Of a stretch of DNA of 19,281 bases, positions 1 through 7,263 are shown piece after piece. The stretch lies in contig JADJVK010000038.1 in assembly GCA_016710625.1 (NCBI GenBank), positions 1 through 19,281 of the forward strand, written 5' to 3'. Source of the stretch: Saprospiraceae bacterium (GTDB lineage Bacteria > Bacteroidota > Bacteroidia > Chitinophagales > Saprospiraceae). Position 1 is the first letter of the stretch. The number at the start of each line of letters is the position of its first letter. The notes under the pieces were generated by a model. It was not told the DNA's origin and did not search any database. It was given only the letters and a program-made list of their open reading frames with translations. A program made the translations under genes and the position numbers.

Positions 1-3000
1 TAGAAATCCCTAATTCTGGCATATATACTCCGTAAATAATATCCACCGCAGCCATAGTCGCTTTATTGTGGGTTACAATTACAAATTGAGAATCTTTTGA
101 AAACTCTTTAATGATATTATTGAATTTTTCAATATTTGCATCATCTAAAGGAGCATCTACTTCGTCAAAAATACAGAAAGGAGCTGGCTTTAATAAATAC
201 AATGCAAATAATAAAGCTGTAGCCGTCAATGTTTTCTCACCACCAGATAATTGATTAATAGATTGAGGCCTTTTACCTTTTGGTTTTGCAATGATTTGGA
301 TATTAGATTCCAAAGGGTTACTTGGATCATCTAAAACCAAATCACAATTATCATCTTGTGAAAATAAACTTCTAAAAACTTTTGTAAAATTATCCCTAAT
401 CATTGTAAATGATTCTAGAAATTTTGTGGATGCAGAAAATTCTATCTCTTTAATGGTGTTTTCTAAAGACACTCTAGCTGTTTCAATATCATTTTTTTGT
501 GCAGAAATTATATCATACCTTGATTTCATTTCATCATAAGCCTGAACCGCTAAAGTATTGATTTCTCCAAAATTATCAATCCTGTTTTTCAGTTTTAAAG
601 AAGTTTCTAGTAAAGATTCTTTACTTTGATTAGAAGTTGCAGTTTGATTGATGATATCATTAATTGAAATTCCAAACTCAATTTTCAATCTTTCACTTAT
701 AGAGGTTATGTCATATTTTATCGCATTGAATTTGTCCTTTAAATTATTTACTAAGGATTGTAAATCTGCTCTGACCCTATTCAATTGCTTTACTTGAACT
801 TCAAATTCATTGATTCTTGACCTTTCTTTATAATAGTTTTCTTCAACTGAGCCGAGATTTTGTTCTTTCAATTTTCGTTCTTGAATAAAACCAATGATAT
901 TATTTGAAATTTCTTCTAAATTTCGATCTATTAGCTTTAATTCTTCAGATAATGTTTGAATCAATTTTTCATCATTGAGTCTTGATAATTCAAGTTCTTC
1001 AAGTTGCTTTTCCTTATTTCCGCAATCCTTCAAATACATGTTCACTTTATTCTGTTGCTGAATAAACCTCACATTTTTTTCATTATATGCAGTATTGAAA
1101 GTTACTAACTCATCAGAAAGTAATTTGTTCTCTGAGCTTGATTTGTCTAAATCGGTCCTAATTAAATTCAATTTGGATTGAGCTGTAGTATGATTGACTT
1201 CAATCTCTGACAATTTTGTATTTAATTCATTTATAAGTTGGTTATATTCTGTTTCTTTAGCAAAAAATTGCTTTTGAGCAAAAAGGGAACTTTCAATCTT
1301 TGTTTTAAAAGTCGCATTTTCGATTTGCAATTTTCTAATATGATCATCAACTTTTACTATTTCATGCTGAAAAGTATTTTGTTTCACAATAAGTAATTGA
1401 GCTTCGTGATTTTTTACCTCAGCATCCAAAACCTTTTCATTTTTTTCAATTTCAAGTATCTGTGAATTTAGCAAATCCAATTTCTTTTTTCTACCCAATT
1501 TATTTCCATCAAATAAACCTAGTGAGCCACCTTGAATTTGAGTAGCTTGAATAATAGATTTTCCATCTTTGGTCAGATATATTAAATCGTCATTGAAATT
1601 TTGGTGATTATCCTCAACTATCACCACATTTTTAAAAAGATAATCAATTAAATATTCATATTTACTATCATATTCGACAATCGATTTTCCTGTTATATAA
1701 GATTTATCTAATTCATTATCAGCAGATTGCTTTATTTTATCTAAAATAAAAAAATTAGCTTTCCCTTTTTGGTCTGCTTGCAAATATCGAATTGCTTCTA
1801 TTGCCTGCTCTATATTTTCTACAATAAAATAATTGAGATAAGGTTCCAAAAAGTTCTCAATCGCAACTTTATATTCATCTTTACAATACAAAATATCAGA
1901 TAATAATGGCGTTTGGTTATGCCACTTTGAGTGTTTTTTTAGATATTTAATGGATTCTGGATAGCCTTCCAAAGAATCTACTAAGCTTTTTAGCAATTTG
2001 TATTCGTGTTTTTTGGAATCCAAACTTCGATGCTCAATTACTAATTCCTTTTTTAAACTATTTATTTTTTCTTCTAATAATAATATATTATTCTTTCGCT
2101 CATTTTCTCTTTCAATCAAATTGTTTTTATCAAGGCTTTTATATTCAATTTCCGCCTCAAGCTCTTTTTGTTTTGTAGTCCAATTGTTGATTTCGATGGT
2201 AGTATTTTCAAAGATTAATTTATTCTCATTCACTTCATTACTAACACTTTGTAATCTATTTTGTACAATTGCTTTCTCCTTTTCTAATTCAAATACAGAT
2301 TTATTTAAATGCTGGATTTGTTGTTGAATATCATCTATTGAAGATTTTGTTTTTGCATATTTTTCTCTAGCTTCAGTTACTTTTATTTCTAATTCCGCAA
2401 GTTCTTTCTCATAAATTTTCTCAATTTGTCGCTCATTTGTTAAAGTTTCTTTGATCAATTCAATATCATTCTTCAAAAAATTGATTTTTACACTTGCATT
2501 TTTAACAGATTCTTCTTTTGTTTTAAAAGTCTGATTTTGAAAACTATATTCTTGTTCTTTTAGTTTTTTATCTTGTTCCATTTGACGTAGACGACCAACA
2601 GTATGATGAAGTTCTTTTTGTTTCTCAGATACCAATTTTTCTTTTTCTAGTATCACGAACTTACATTTTTCGATATCTGCATCCAATTGATTGATTTTTA
2701 CATCAACCTCACGATATGCATTTTCTTCTTTATTGATTTGATCTTGAACCGTTTGATATTGAGTTTTGAGACCTTGAGATTGCAATATTGCTAATTCAAT
2801 AGATAGCGTTTTATATTGTTCCTTTAAATCAAAATATTTTTGAGTTTGTCTTGCTTGTTTTTCTAAAGTCTTTAAATTTCCTTCTATTTCAAACAATAAG
2901 TCTTGCACCCTTTCCAAATCTTGTTGGGTCGTTTCCAATTTGGATAAAGTTTCTTGTTTTCTTACTTTAAATTTAGATATCCCTGCAGCTTGCTCAAACA

Positions 3001-3478
3001 TCCTTCTTCTTGCTTTCTCTTTATCCTGCAAAATATCTTCCACCATCCCTAAAGCAATAATGGCATAGGAATTTGAGCCAATTCCAGTATCCATTAAAAG
3101 TGAAGTGATATCTTTCAGCCTACATGTAACACCATTCAAACGATACTCACTTTCCCCTGTCCTATATAAAAATCTTGAAATTGTAATATTTTGATATTCA
3201 GAGTCTAATATATTTTTTGTATTATCAAAAGTAATTGAAACTTGTGCTATTCCTGATTCTTTCACTTTTTTAGAGCCATTAAAAAGCACATTTGACATTT
3301 GTTCCAACCTCAAATCTTTACTTTTTTGCTCTCCCAAAACCCATCTAATGGCATCTACAATATTTGATTTGCCAGAACCATTGGGTCCAACAATACCAAT
3401 AACATTCTCATTAAAATTAATAACAGTTTCGTGGGCGAAACTTTTAAAACCTTTAATTTCTAAACTCTTTAATCTCAT
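1..3478 (-). CDS. smc: Chromosome segregation ATPase Smc (3' end cut by window edge)
   Basis: Smc is the core ATPase of the bacterial condensin. It dimerises through its hinge, binds kleisin ScpA and ScpB at its heads, and organises newly replicated chromosomes. The frame runs open from ATG at 3478 to base 1, giving 1159 residues. Seen in order: the N-terminal head beginning MRLKSLEIKGFKSF; Walker A GPNGSGKSN at residues 31-39 (Lys37); a long Lys/Glu-rich coiled coil; a hinge at about 500-660, with a GGSLGLFDGNK stretch near 650; the returning coiled coil; the ABC signature LSGGEK from residue 1077; and Walker B FDEVDAP at 1104-1110. Bacterial Smc proteins are usually just under 1200 residues, so probably only a short tail is missing. 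The frame agreed at every point checked along the gene, so I see no frameshift. A -7 promoter element lies five bases upstream of the ATG. Confidence 0.96.
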   Translation of the reverse strand, partial: MRLKSLEIKGFKSFAHETVINFNENVIGIVGPNGSGKSNIVDAIRWVLGEQKSKDLRLEQMSNVLFNGSKKVKESGIAQVSITFDNTKNILDSEYQNITISRFLYRTGESEYRLNGVTCRLKDITSLLMDTGIGSNSYAIIALGMVEDILQDKEKARRRMFEQAAGISKFKVRKQETLSKLETTQQDLERVQDLLFEIEGNLKTLEKQARQTQKYFDLKEQYKTLSIELAILQSQGLKTQYQTVQDQINKEENAYREVDVKINQLDADIEKCKFVILEKEKLVSEKQKELHHTVGRLRQMEQDKKLKEQEYSFQNQTFKTKEESVKNASVKINFLKNDIELIKETLTNERQIEKIYEKELAELEIKVTEAREKYAKTKSSIDDIQQQIQHLNKSVFELEKEKAIVQNRLQSVSNEVNENKLIFENTTIEINNWTTKQKELEAEIEYKSLDKNNLIERENERKNNILLLEEKINSLKKELVIEHRSLDSKKHEYKLLKSLVDSLEGYPESIKYLKKHSKWHNQTPLLSDILYCKDEYKVAIENFLEPYLNYFIVENIEQAIEAIRYLQADQKGKANFFILDKIKQSADNELDKSYITGKSIVEYDSKYEYLIDYLFKNVVIVEDNHQNFNDDLIYLTKDGKSIIQATQIQGGSLGLFDGNKLGRKKKLDLLNSQILEIEKNEKVLDAEVKNHEAQLLIVKQNTFQHEIVKVDDHIRKLQIENATFKTKIESSLFAQKQFFAKETEYNQLINELNTKLSEIEVNHTTAQSKLNLIRTDLDKSSSENKLLSDELVTFNTAYNEKNVRFIQQQNKVNMYLKDCGNKEKQLEELELSRLNDEKLIQTLSEELKLIDRNLEEISNNIIGFIQERKLKEQNLGSVEENYYKERSRINEFEVQVKQLNRVRADLQSLVNNLKDKFNAIKYDITSISERLKIEFGISINDIINQTATSNQSKESLLETSLKLKNRIDNFGEINTLAVQAYDEMKSRYDIISAQKNDIETARVSLENTIKEIEFSASTKFLESFTMIRDNFTKVFRSLFSQDDNCDLVLDDPSNPLESNIQIIAKPKGKRPQSINQLSGGEKTLTATALLFALYLLKPAPFCIFDEVDAPLDDANIEKFNNIIKEFSKDSQFVIVTHNKATMAAVDIIYGVYMPELGIS

Positions 3479-3483
3479 AAGTG

Positions 3484-3491
3484 CAAAAATA
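3484..3491 (-). promoter_or_regulatory. Candidate -7 element of the smc promoter, possibly leaderless
   Basis: Read on the minus strand this is TATTTTTG, an exact match to the Bacteroidota consensus TAnnTTTG. Only five bases separate it from the smc ATG, which would put the transcription start at or next to the start codon. No convincing -33 TTG is visible at the usual spacing, so the call rests on the -7 match and its position. Confidence 0.45.
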
Positions 3492-3623
3492 AAATTTATT
3501 ACACAACTACCCTATTCATTTGTAATTGTTATTTTTTATTAATTTCAAACCGACTGATTGACAGGCAATTAAGTTTTCATATATTTTTTTGTGAAATATT
3601 TTATAAAAAAAATCTTTAAATAA
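3492..3623. other. Gene-free AT-rich spacer between smc and the candidate small RNA
   Basis: This is the left part of the 383-base gap between smc and tilS. It is very AT-rich with poly-T and poly-A runs. I see no open frame with a credible start, no tRNA and no convincing hairpin. It probably carries only upstream promoter sequence for smc (leftward) and the small RNA (rightward). Confidence 0.4.
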
Positions 3624-3654
3624 TTTGTGAATTAAGAATCGAACTTTATCTTTG
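3624..3654 (+). promoter_or_regulatory. Strong Bacteroidota housekeeping promoter for a small RNA
   Basis: TTTG at 3624-3627, a 19-base spacer, then TATCTTTG at 3647-3654. This matches the known Bacteroidota primary-sigma consensus (TTTG, about 19-21 bases, TAnnTTTG) in both boxes and in spacing. It is the best promoter match I found in the window. It points rightward into a region with no plus-strand protein gene before fabD, about 1.6 kb away, so it most likely drives a non-coding transcript starting near 3659-3661. Confidence 0.7.
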
Positions 3655-3659
3655 CCAAA

Positions 3660-3858
3660 GAATTTTACAAAACCTGATAAGTAAGTATTTTTTAATAAAA
3701 AAAAATATTTATCCCTTTCCGATTTTTCCCAAACCTTATAAGTGTTAAGACCATTAATATGAAGTATTTTTATATACTTCCGAATTATATTCCCGTATTT
3801 TAATGAAATTAGAACTATTTAAGGTAAATAGGGAGATGTCAGTTCATCGCCCTTTTTT
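3660..3858 (+). ncRNA. Candidate ~200-nt small RNA, possibly 6S-like (6S-Flavo class)
   Basis: A near-perfect promoter just upstream and an intrinsic terminator at 3831-3858 bracket a transcript of about 200 nt with no substantial open frame. Visible structure includes a 12-bp hairpin, 3682-3693 paired with 3700-3711 (one G-U pair, loop AATAAA), and a perfect 7-bp hairpin GAAGTAT/ATACTTC at 3761-3767 and 3774-3780. ACCTTA at 3733-3738 can also pair with TAAGGT at 3820-3825, which would enclose the second hairpin. AAACCTGATAAGT at 3670-3682 is nearly repeated as AAACCTTATAAGT at 3731-3743. A highly expressed, stable 200-nt RNA with an extended, interrupted stem suggests 6S RNA, for which a Flavobacteria-specific class is known. 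That identity is inference from size and architecture; I cannot match the family's consensus by eye. The alternative is an unrelated regulatory RNA. Confidence 0.5.
3831..3858 (+). terminator. Intrinsic terminator of the small RNA
   Basis: GGG-A-GATG, loop TCAGTT, CATC-G-CCC, followed directly by six T. The stem has seven pairs interrupted by one A-G mismatch. The T tract is on the plus strand, so it terminates rightward transcription. It ends three bases before the tilS stop codon and may also act weakly on tilS. Confidence 0.75.
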
Positions 3859-3861
3859 CAT

Positions 3862-5169
3862 TTATACAAACTCGATTAAACATGAAGATGCACTATTGAA
3901 ACTTTCGTAAAATTTATTCTTCCTTTTTCCTAAAATCCAAATAACTTCACTACCATTTGCTAATAAAATGGTTTCGTTTTTTTCCTTTTCTGAATATTTA
4001 TTATTGATGAAATATGATTTCAATTTTTGTTTTTTTGTTTTTCCTTCCAAGAAAAAATAATCCCCATCCTTTCTATTTCTAAGTAACAATTTTCCTTTAA
4101 TTTTTTCAGGATCAATTAAAAATTGGTTATTAGAATAGTTTGTTCCTAAATTAGGATTGGTTGATATTTTGAATCTTTTATATTGAAAATCAAACGTTAT
4201 ATTAGAAAATTCCAATTCAACTTCATCAGATTTTCTATCTTCCAAAGTTTGAATCTGTATTCCTTCTCTTTCTTGAATAATTTTATATTCACTGCTTAAC
4301 CAAATCCTCTTTTTATAGGATTCCAAATTGACTTTGGCAATTATATCTTTAATTTGTGAAATATTTATTTGAAATTTATTTAGATACAAATAAAGTGGGT
4401 AAATGTTATTTAAGATCAATAGCTCATTCCTAATTAATTGATAATCTGAATATTGAATTACATTTTCCTTTTCCCAAGAATTGCCCATTTGCATGATCCA
4501 ATCATTTGCAAGAGAAAGATTTTCAATATTTTCAATCCATCTACTTTTGTAATTTGGTTGAATTTCTTTAAAAACAGGCAACACTTGGTGCCTAATTTTA
4601 TTTCTCACATAATCATCTTTTTTATTGCTAACATCTTCTCTCCAATCTAAACCCTTTTTTATTGCATAATCAAGCAATTCGTTTTTTTCGAATGATAAAA
4701 GTGGTCTTAATAGATTTCCACTTTTTTCTTTAAGTGCCGTAAGCCCATCTAACCCACTGCCTCTCAACATATTAATCAGAAACGTTTCTATTTTGTCATC
4801 TTTATGATGGGCGGTTAGAATGAATTTGTATTTTCCTGTGAGATATAATTCATTAAAAAAATCATACCTAAAATTTCGGGCTGATAATTGAATATTTTTT
4901 GTGGGAGAAGAATTTTTTAAATCAATTTTCTTTAAAAAAAACGCCGCAGTATATTTTGTTGCTAAAGATTTTACAAAGGATTCGTCTAATTCTGAGTCTT
5001 CTCCTCTCAACTGATAATTACAATGAGCAATATCAAATTGGACATCATGAATACAACATAAATGAGTTAAAACTACCGAATCAACCCCACCACTTACTGC
5101 TAGTAAGACTTTCTCATTCTTACCAATATATTTTGTAATAATTCTTCCAAAATCGTATTCTACTCTCAT
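3862..5169 (-). CDS. tilS: tRNA(Ile)-lysidine synthase TilS
   Basis: TilS attaches lysine to C34 of the CAU-anticodon tRNA-Ile using ATP, which makes the tRNA read AUA as isoleucine. It is usually essential. The 435-residue protein has the PP-loop SGGVDS at residues 26-31; HHKDDKIET, matching the family motif HHxDDxxET with Lys where Gln is common; the tRNA-contacting stretch DVSNKKDDYVRNKIRH, typical of TilS; and a C-terminal TilS-type domain with LLLRNRKDGD and a KKQKLKSYF segment. I place the start at ATG 5169. The frame also has a TTG at 5178, but that overlaps the apparent -7 element and would add only three residues. The gene is divergent from fabD, and its 3' end abuts the small-RNA terminator. 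Confidence 0.94.
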   Translation of the reverse strand: MRVEYDFGRIITKYIGKNEKVLLAVSGGVDSVVLTHLCCIHDVQFDIAHCNYQLRGEDSELDESFVKSLATKYTAAFFLKKIDLKNSSPTKNIQLSARNFRYDFFNELYLTGKYKFILTAHHKDDKIETFLINMLRGSGLDGLTALKEKSGNLLRPLLSFEKNELLDYAIKKGLDWREDVSNKKDDYVRNKIRHQVLPVFKEIQPNYKSRWIENIENLSLANDWIMQMGNSWEKENVIQYSDYQLIRNELLILNNIYPLYLYLNKFQINISQIKDIIAKVNLESYKKRIWLSSEYKIIQEREGIQIQTLEDRKSDEVELEFSNITFDFQYKRFKISTNPNLGTNYSNNQFLIDPEKIKGKLLLRNRKDGDYFFLEGKTKKQKLKSYFINNKYSEKEKNETILLANGSEVIWILGKRKNKFYESFNSASSCLIEFV

Positions 5170-5175
5170 TACAAA

Positions 5176-5183
5176 CAAATCTA
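5176..5183 (-). promoter_or_regulatory. Candidate -7 element of the tilS promoter, possibly leaderless
   Basis: On the minus strand this reads TAGATTTG, an exact TAnnTTTG. Six bases separate it from ATG 5169, so transcription would begin at or within a base or two of the start codon. It also argues against the TTG at 5178 as start, since that codon lies inside the element. No clear -33 box is seen. Confidence 0.4.
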
Positions 5184-5226
5184 TAATGTTCTAACTTATT
5201 TTATGTATTTTAATGATTATTGTTTT

Positions 5227-5234
5227 TATTTTTG
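5227..5234 (+). promoter_or_regulatory. Candidate -7 element of the fabD promoter
   Basis: TATTTTTG followed by CC matches the TAnnTTTG consensus. It would start transcription near 5240 and leave a leader of about 15 bases before the fabD ATG at 5255. The -33 box is poor. It lies in the 85-base gap shared with the divergent tilS promoter. Confidence 0.5.
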
Positions 5235-5254
5235 CCACAAACTTATAGAAATTT

Positions 5255-6139
5255 ATGAAACAAGCTTTTGTTTTTCCTGGTCAAGCTGCCCAATTTGAGG
5301 GAATGGGGAAGGAAATGTATGAAAATAATGCTTTTGCAAGAAAATTATTCGAAACTGCCGATAGAATTTTAGGTTATAAACTTTCAGATGTCATGTTTTA
5401 TGGTAGCATGGAAGATCTAAAACAAACTAAAATCACACAACCAGCAGTTTTTGTTCATTCTATTGCAAAAAAGATTTCAGCAGCTAATGAGACAAATCCT
5501 TATGCCGTTGCAGGGCATTCATTAGGTGAATTCTCAGCTCTCGTTTCTGCAGGTGTATTAAGTTTTGAAGATGGGCTTTCTTTAGTCAATAAAAGAGCTC
5601 TGGCAATGCAAAAAGCCTGTGAATTGAATCCAGGTACGATGGCTGCTGTCTTAGGATTAGCGGATGCAATAGTGGAGGAAGTTTGTGAGAATATAAAAGA
5701 TGAAGTAGTAATTGCTGCAAATTATAATTGTCCTGGGCAATTAGTGATTTCGGGATCCATTGCAGGAGTGGAGAAAGCCTGTGAAATATTAAAAGAGAAA
5801 GGGGCAAAAAGAGCTTTGATTTTGCAAGTAGGTGGTGCATTCCATTCGCCTTTAATGCTTCCAGCTCAAGAAGATTTGGCAAATGCAATAGAGAAAACTG
5901 AATTCAAAGATGCACAATCAATTGTATATCAGAATTTTGACGCAAAACCATATACAGATGCTTCTTTGATTAAGCAGAATTTAATAAAACAATTAACTTC
6001 TCCTGTGAAATGGACCCAAACGATTCAAAATATGATTAATGATGAAATCAACTCTTTTACTGAATGTGGTGGTACTGGAAAAGTTTTATTAGGAATGATA
6101 AAACAAATTAACAAAGACGTTGAAATGTTAACTTTATAA
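5255..6139 (+). CDS. fabD: Malonyl-CoA:ACP transacylase FabD
   Basis: FabD moves malonyl groups from CoA to acyl carrier protein, supplying the extender unit for type II fatty acid synthesis in the cytoplasm. The protein has 294 residues, close to the usual ~300-310. It shows the nucleophile elbow GHSLGE at 87-92 (Ser89), the conserved Arg114 in VNKRALAMQ that contacts the malonyl carboxylate, and the catalytic His197 in GAFHSPLM. The N-terminal motif reads FPGQAAQ where most homologues have FPGQGSQ or FPGQGAQ; the oxyanion-hole Gln is kept, so activity is expected. ATG 5255 sits about 15 bases from a predicted transcription start. It is convergent with arsC, with one base between the two stop codons and no terminator between them. 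Confidence 0.96.
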   Translation: MKQAFVFPGQAAQFEGMGKEMYENNAFARKLFETADRILGYKLSDVMFYGSMEDLKQTKITQPAVFVHSIAKKISAANETNPYAVAGHSLGEFSALVSAGVLSFEDGLSLVNKRALAMQKACELNPGTMAAVLGLADAIVEEVCENIKDEVVIAANYNCPGQLVISGSIAGVEKACEILKEKGAKRALILQVGGAFHSPLMLPAQEDLANAIEKTEFKDAQSIVYQNFDAKPYTDASLIKQNLIKQLTSPVKWTQTIQNMINDEINSFTECGGTGKVLLGMIKQINKDVEMLTL

Positions 6140-6140
6140 A

Positions 6141-6761
6141 TCAATTTCTTTGTTTCAATTTAGAAAACACAAAAAGGGTTTCGAGCAATATTTGTTTAAA
6201 CCTATTTTTATATGTTTCACTTGAATAAGGAGTATTATCTGATTCTTTGGGATCGGAATAAGGTGTTGAAAATCGGTGACTTGAACCTGAAATAATTGGG
6301 CAATTTTCGTCTGCATCACTACAGGTCATTATCGCTATATAATTTGTTTTAGGATTAGCTGAATGATTATATTTTTTCGAAAAGCAAATGGAAAATTGGT
6401 TACCTCCAAAAAATACAAAATAAGTTGGGTTTGGATCTCTTCCATCTCCAATTACATCCATACCAAAAGACTCTAATGCTTGAATAGCGTTTTGATTAAA
6501 TGCAGTTTCTTCTGTTCCACCAGAATATGTATTTACATTTGATATAGAGCAAGTTGCAGCAGCAATTGAAGCTGCAACTTGCCCAAAATGGCTCCGCCTC
6601 GAATTATGAGTACATATATAAACCAAATCGATTGGTTCGTTATTATCAATTTTCAATTGTATTGCCTTAGAAATCTCAAATAAAATGATTTTCCTATTTT
6701 CATCAATGATTTCAAACTGAGAACTTAAATCTTTAACTAACTCATTTATAACTGCAAACAT
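6141..6761 (-). CDS. arsC: Arsenate reductase, thioredoxin-coupled / low-molecular-weight phosphatase fold
   Basis: Proteins of this fold reduce arsenate to arsenite, or dephosphorylate tyrosines. The 206-residue sequence has the P-loop CX5R as CTHNSRR (Cys50, Arg56). It also carries the two extra cysteines of thioredoxin-coupled ArsC in CSDADENC (Cys147 and Cys154, the 8-residue spacing of Cys82/Cys89 in Staphylococcus and Bacillus ArsC), and a DP pair at 170-171 where the family has its general-acid Asp. This three-cysteine set and the neighbouring arsR favour arsenate reductase over phosphatase. The ~45 residues before the P-loop are longer than in Bacillus ArsC (P-loop near residue 10). 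No signal peptide is seen, so it should be cytoplasmic. It is the last gene of the arsR operon. Confidence 0.88.
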   Translation of the reverse strand: MFAVINELVKDLSSQFEIIDENRKIILFEISKAIQLKIDNNEPIDLVYICTHNSRRSHFGQVAASIAAATCSISNVNTYSGGTEETAFNQNAIQALESFGMDVIGDGRDPNPTYFVFFGGNQFSICFSKKYNHSANPKTNYIAIMTCSDADENCPIISGSSHRFSTPYSDPKESDNTPYSSETYKNRFKQILLETLFVFSKLKQRN

Positions 6762-6777
6762 ATCGAAAAATTATTTA

Positions 6778-6850
6778 TTAGCAACATCCGCTACCAGGCA
6801 CACAACAAGAATCATTTTTCTTTAAATCGACTAAATTAACTTTCTTTTTA
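6778..6850 (-). other. Cysteine-rich tail in the -1 frame behind the DUF6428 gene
   Basis: Reading the minus strand in the -1 frame from the AAAAA run at 6845-6849 gives KKKVNLVDLKKND and then SCCVPGSGCC, ending at TAA 6778-6780. The frame has no ATG, GTG or TTG start of its own, so it would only be made if joined to the upstream gene. One extra A in the run, or a -1 slip there, would fuse it cleanly after Ala-Ile near the end of the DUF6428 protein. The joined gene would end 16 bases before the arsC ATG instead of 69. Four cysteines in two CC pairs suggest thiol binding of arsenite or metal; that role is inference. Confidence 0.55.
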
Positions 6851-7247
6851 TAGCTTCAAATCCACATAGTTCTGAAGCTAAACAATTTGTAAATTTGTTT
6901 TTAAGATAGAAAGTACCATTCTTAAATTCAAGTCCATACTTTCCAATCGTATTGGATTGATATTCAACTTCTAATTCTAAATCTTCTGAGCCAATTACGT
7001 TTTTCGATTTTTCAATTATTTTCTGCAACTTTTCAGATTTCAATTTATGGTCTGTATCTGTTGCTACCCATAATTGGAAATTTATTACTTTTTCAAGCCT
7101 TTCTGTTCCTCCACAATCAATAAAATGTTTTGTAATCAATCCAGCTTCAGTGATATGAAAATGGGCTGGAATCATTTTTCCATTAGTATCTACAAAATTT
7201 AGCTCTTCAATTGTGTTTAGAGCTTCTTTAAATTCAGATAATTTCAT
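6831..7247 (-). CDS. DUF6428-like protein of the ars operon, probably missing its C-terminal tail
   Basis: The 138-residue protein resembles the Bacteroidota family I know as DUF6428, commonly found beside arsenic-type ArsR regulators; its biochemical role is not known to me. Recognisable stretches are MKLSEFKEALNTIEELNF, IPAHFHITEAGLITKHFIDCGG, KVINFQLW, LELEVEYQSNTIGKYGLEF and TNCLASELCGF. His and Cys residues in HFHI, IDCGG, NCLA and LCGF could bind a metal or arsenite, but this is inference. It has no signal peptide or membrane segment. It starts 16 bases after the arsR stop. The frame ends abruptly at KRKLI, and a cysteine-rich tail follows in the -1 frame, so the C-terminus looks truncated by a one-base loss or extended by frameshifting. 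The family call rests on memory of the sequence pattern. Confidence 0.75.
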   Translation of the reverse strand: MKLSEFKEALNTIEELNFVDTNGKMIPAHFHITEAGLITKHFIDCGGTERLEKVINFQLWVATDTDHKLKSEKLQKIIEKSKNVIGSEDLELEVEYQSNTIGKYGLEFKNGTFYLKNKFTNCLASELCGFEAIKRKLI

Positions 7248-7263
7248 ATTAAATTATTTTAAA

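Noticed and set aside
1998..2327. Open frame of 109 codons on the plus strand in the smc coiled coil
   Set aside because: Ser/Phe/Leu-rich shadow of the Glu/Lys-rich coiled coil on the other strand.
3759..3803. A 14-codon ORF (MKYFYILPNYIPVF) inside the candidate small RNA
   Set aside because: Its first part is simply the 7-bp hairpin at 3761-3780, and short ORFs of this size are expected by chance. I keep the structural RNA reading but cannot exclude a small peptide.
5170..5178. TTG start extending TilS by three residues
   Set aside because: The codon lies inside the apparent -7 promoter element, and ATG 5169 fits the family start.
5586..5888. Open frame of 100 codons opposite fabD
   Set aside because: Low-complexity Leu/Pro/His composition from reading the complement of fabD; no start signal or motif.
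6768..6818. ORF MILVVCLVADVANK starting at an ATG just downstream of the DUF6428 stop
   Set aside because: Only 14 codons, no family resemblance, and it overlaps the much more meaningful cysteine-rich tail in another frame.
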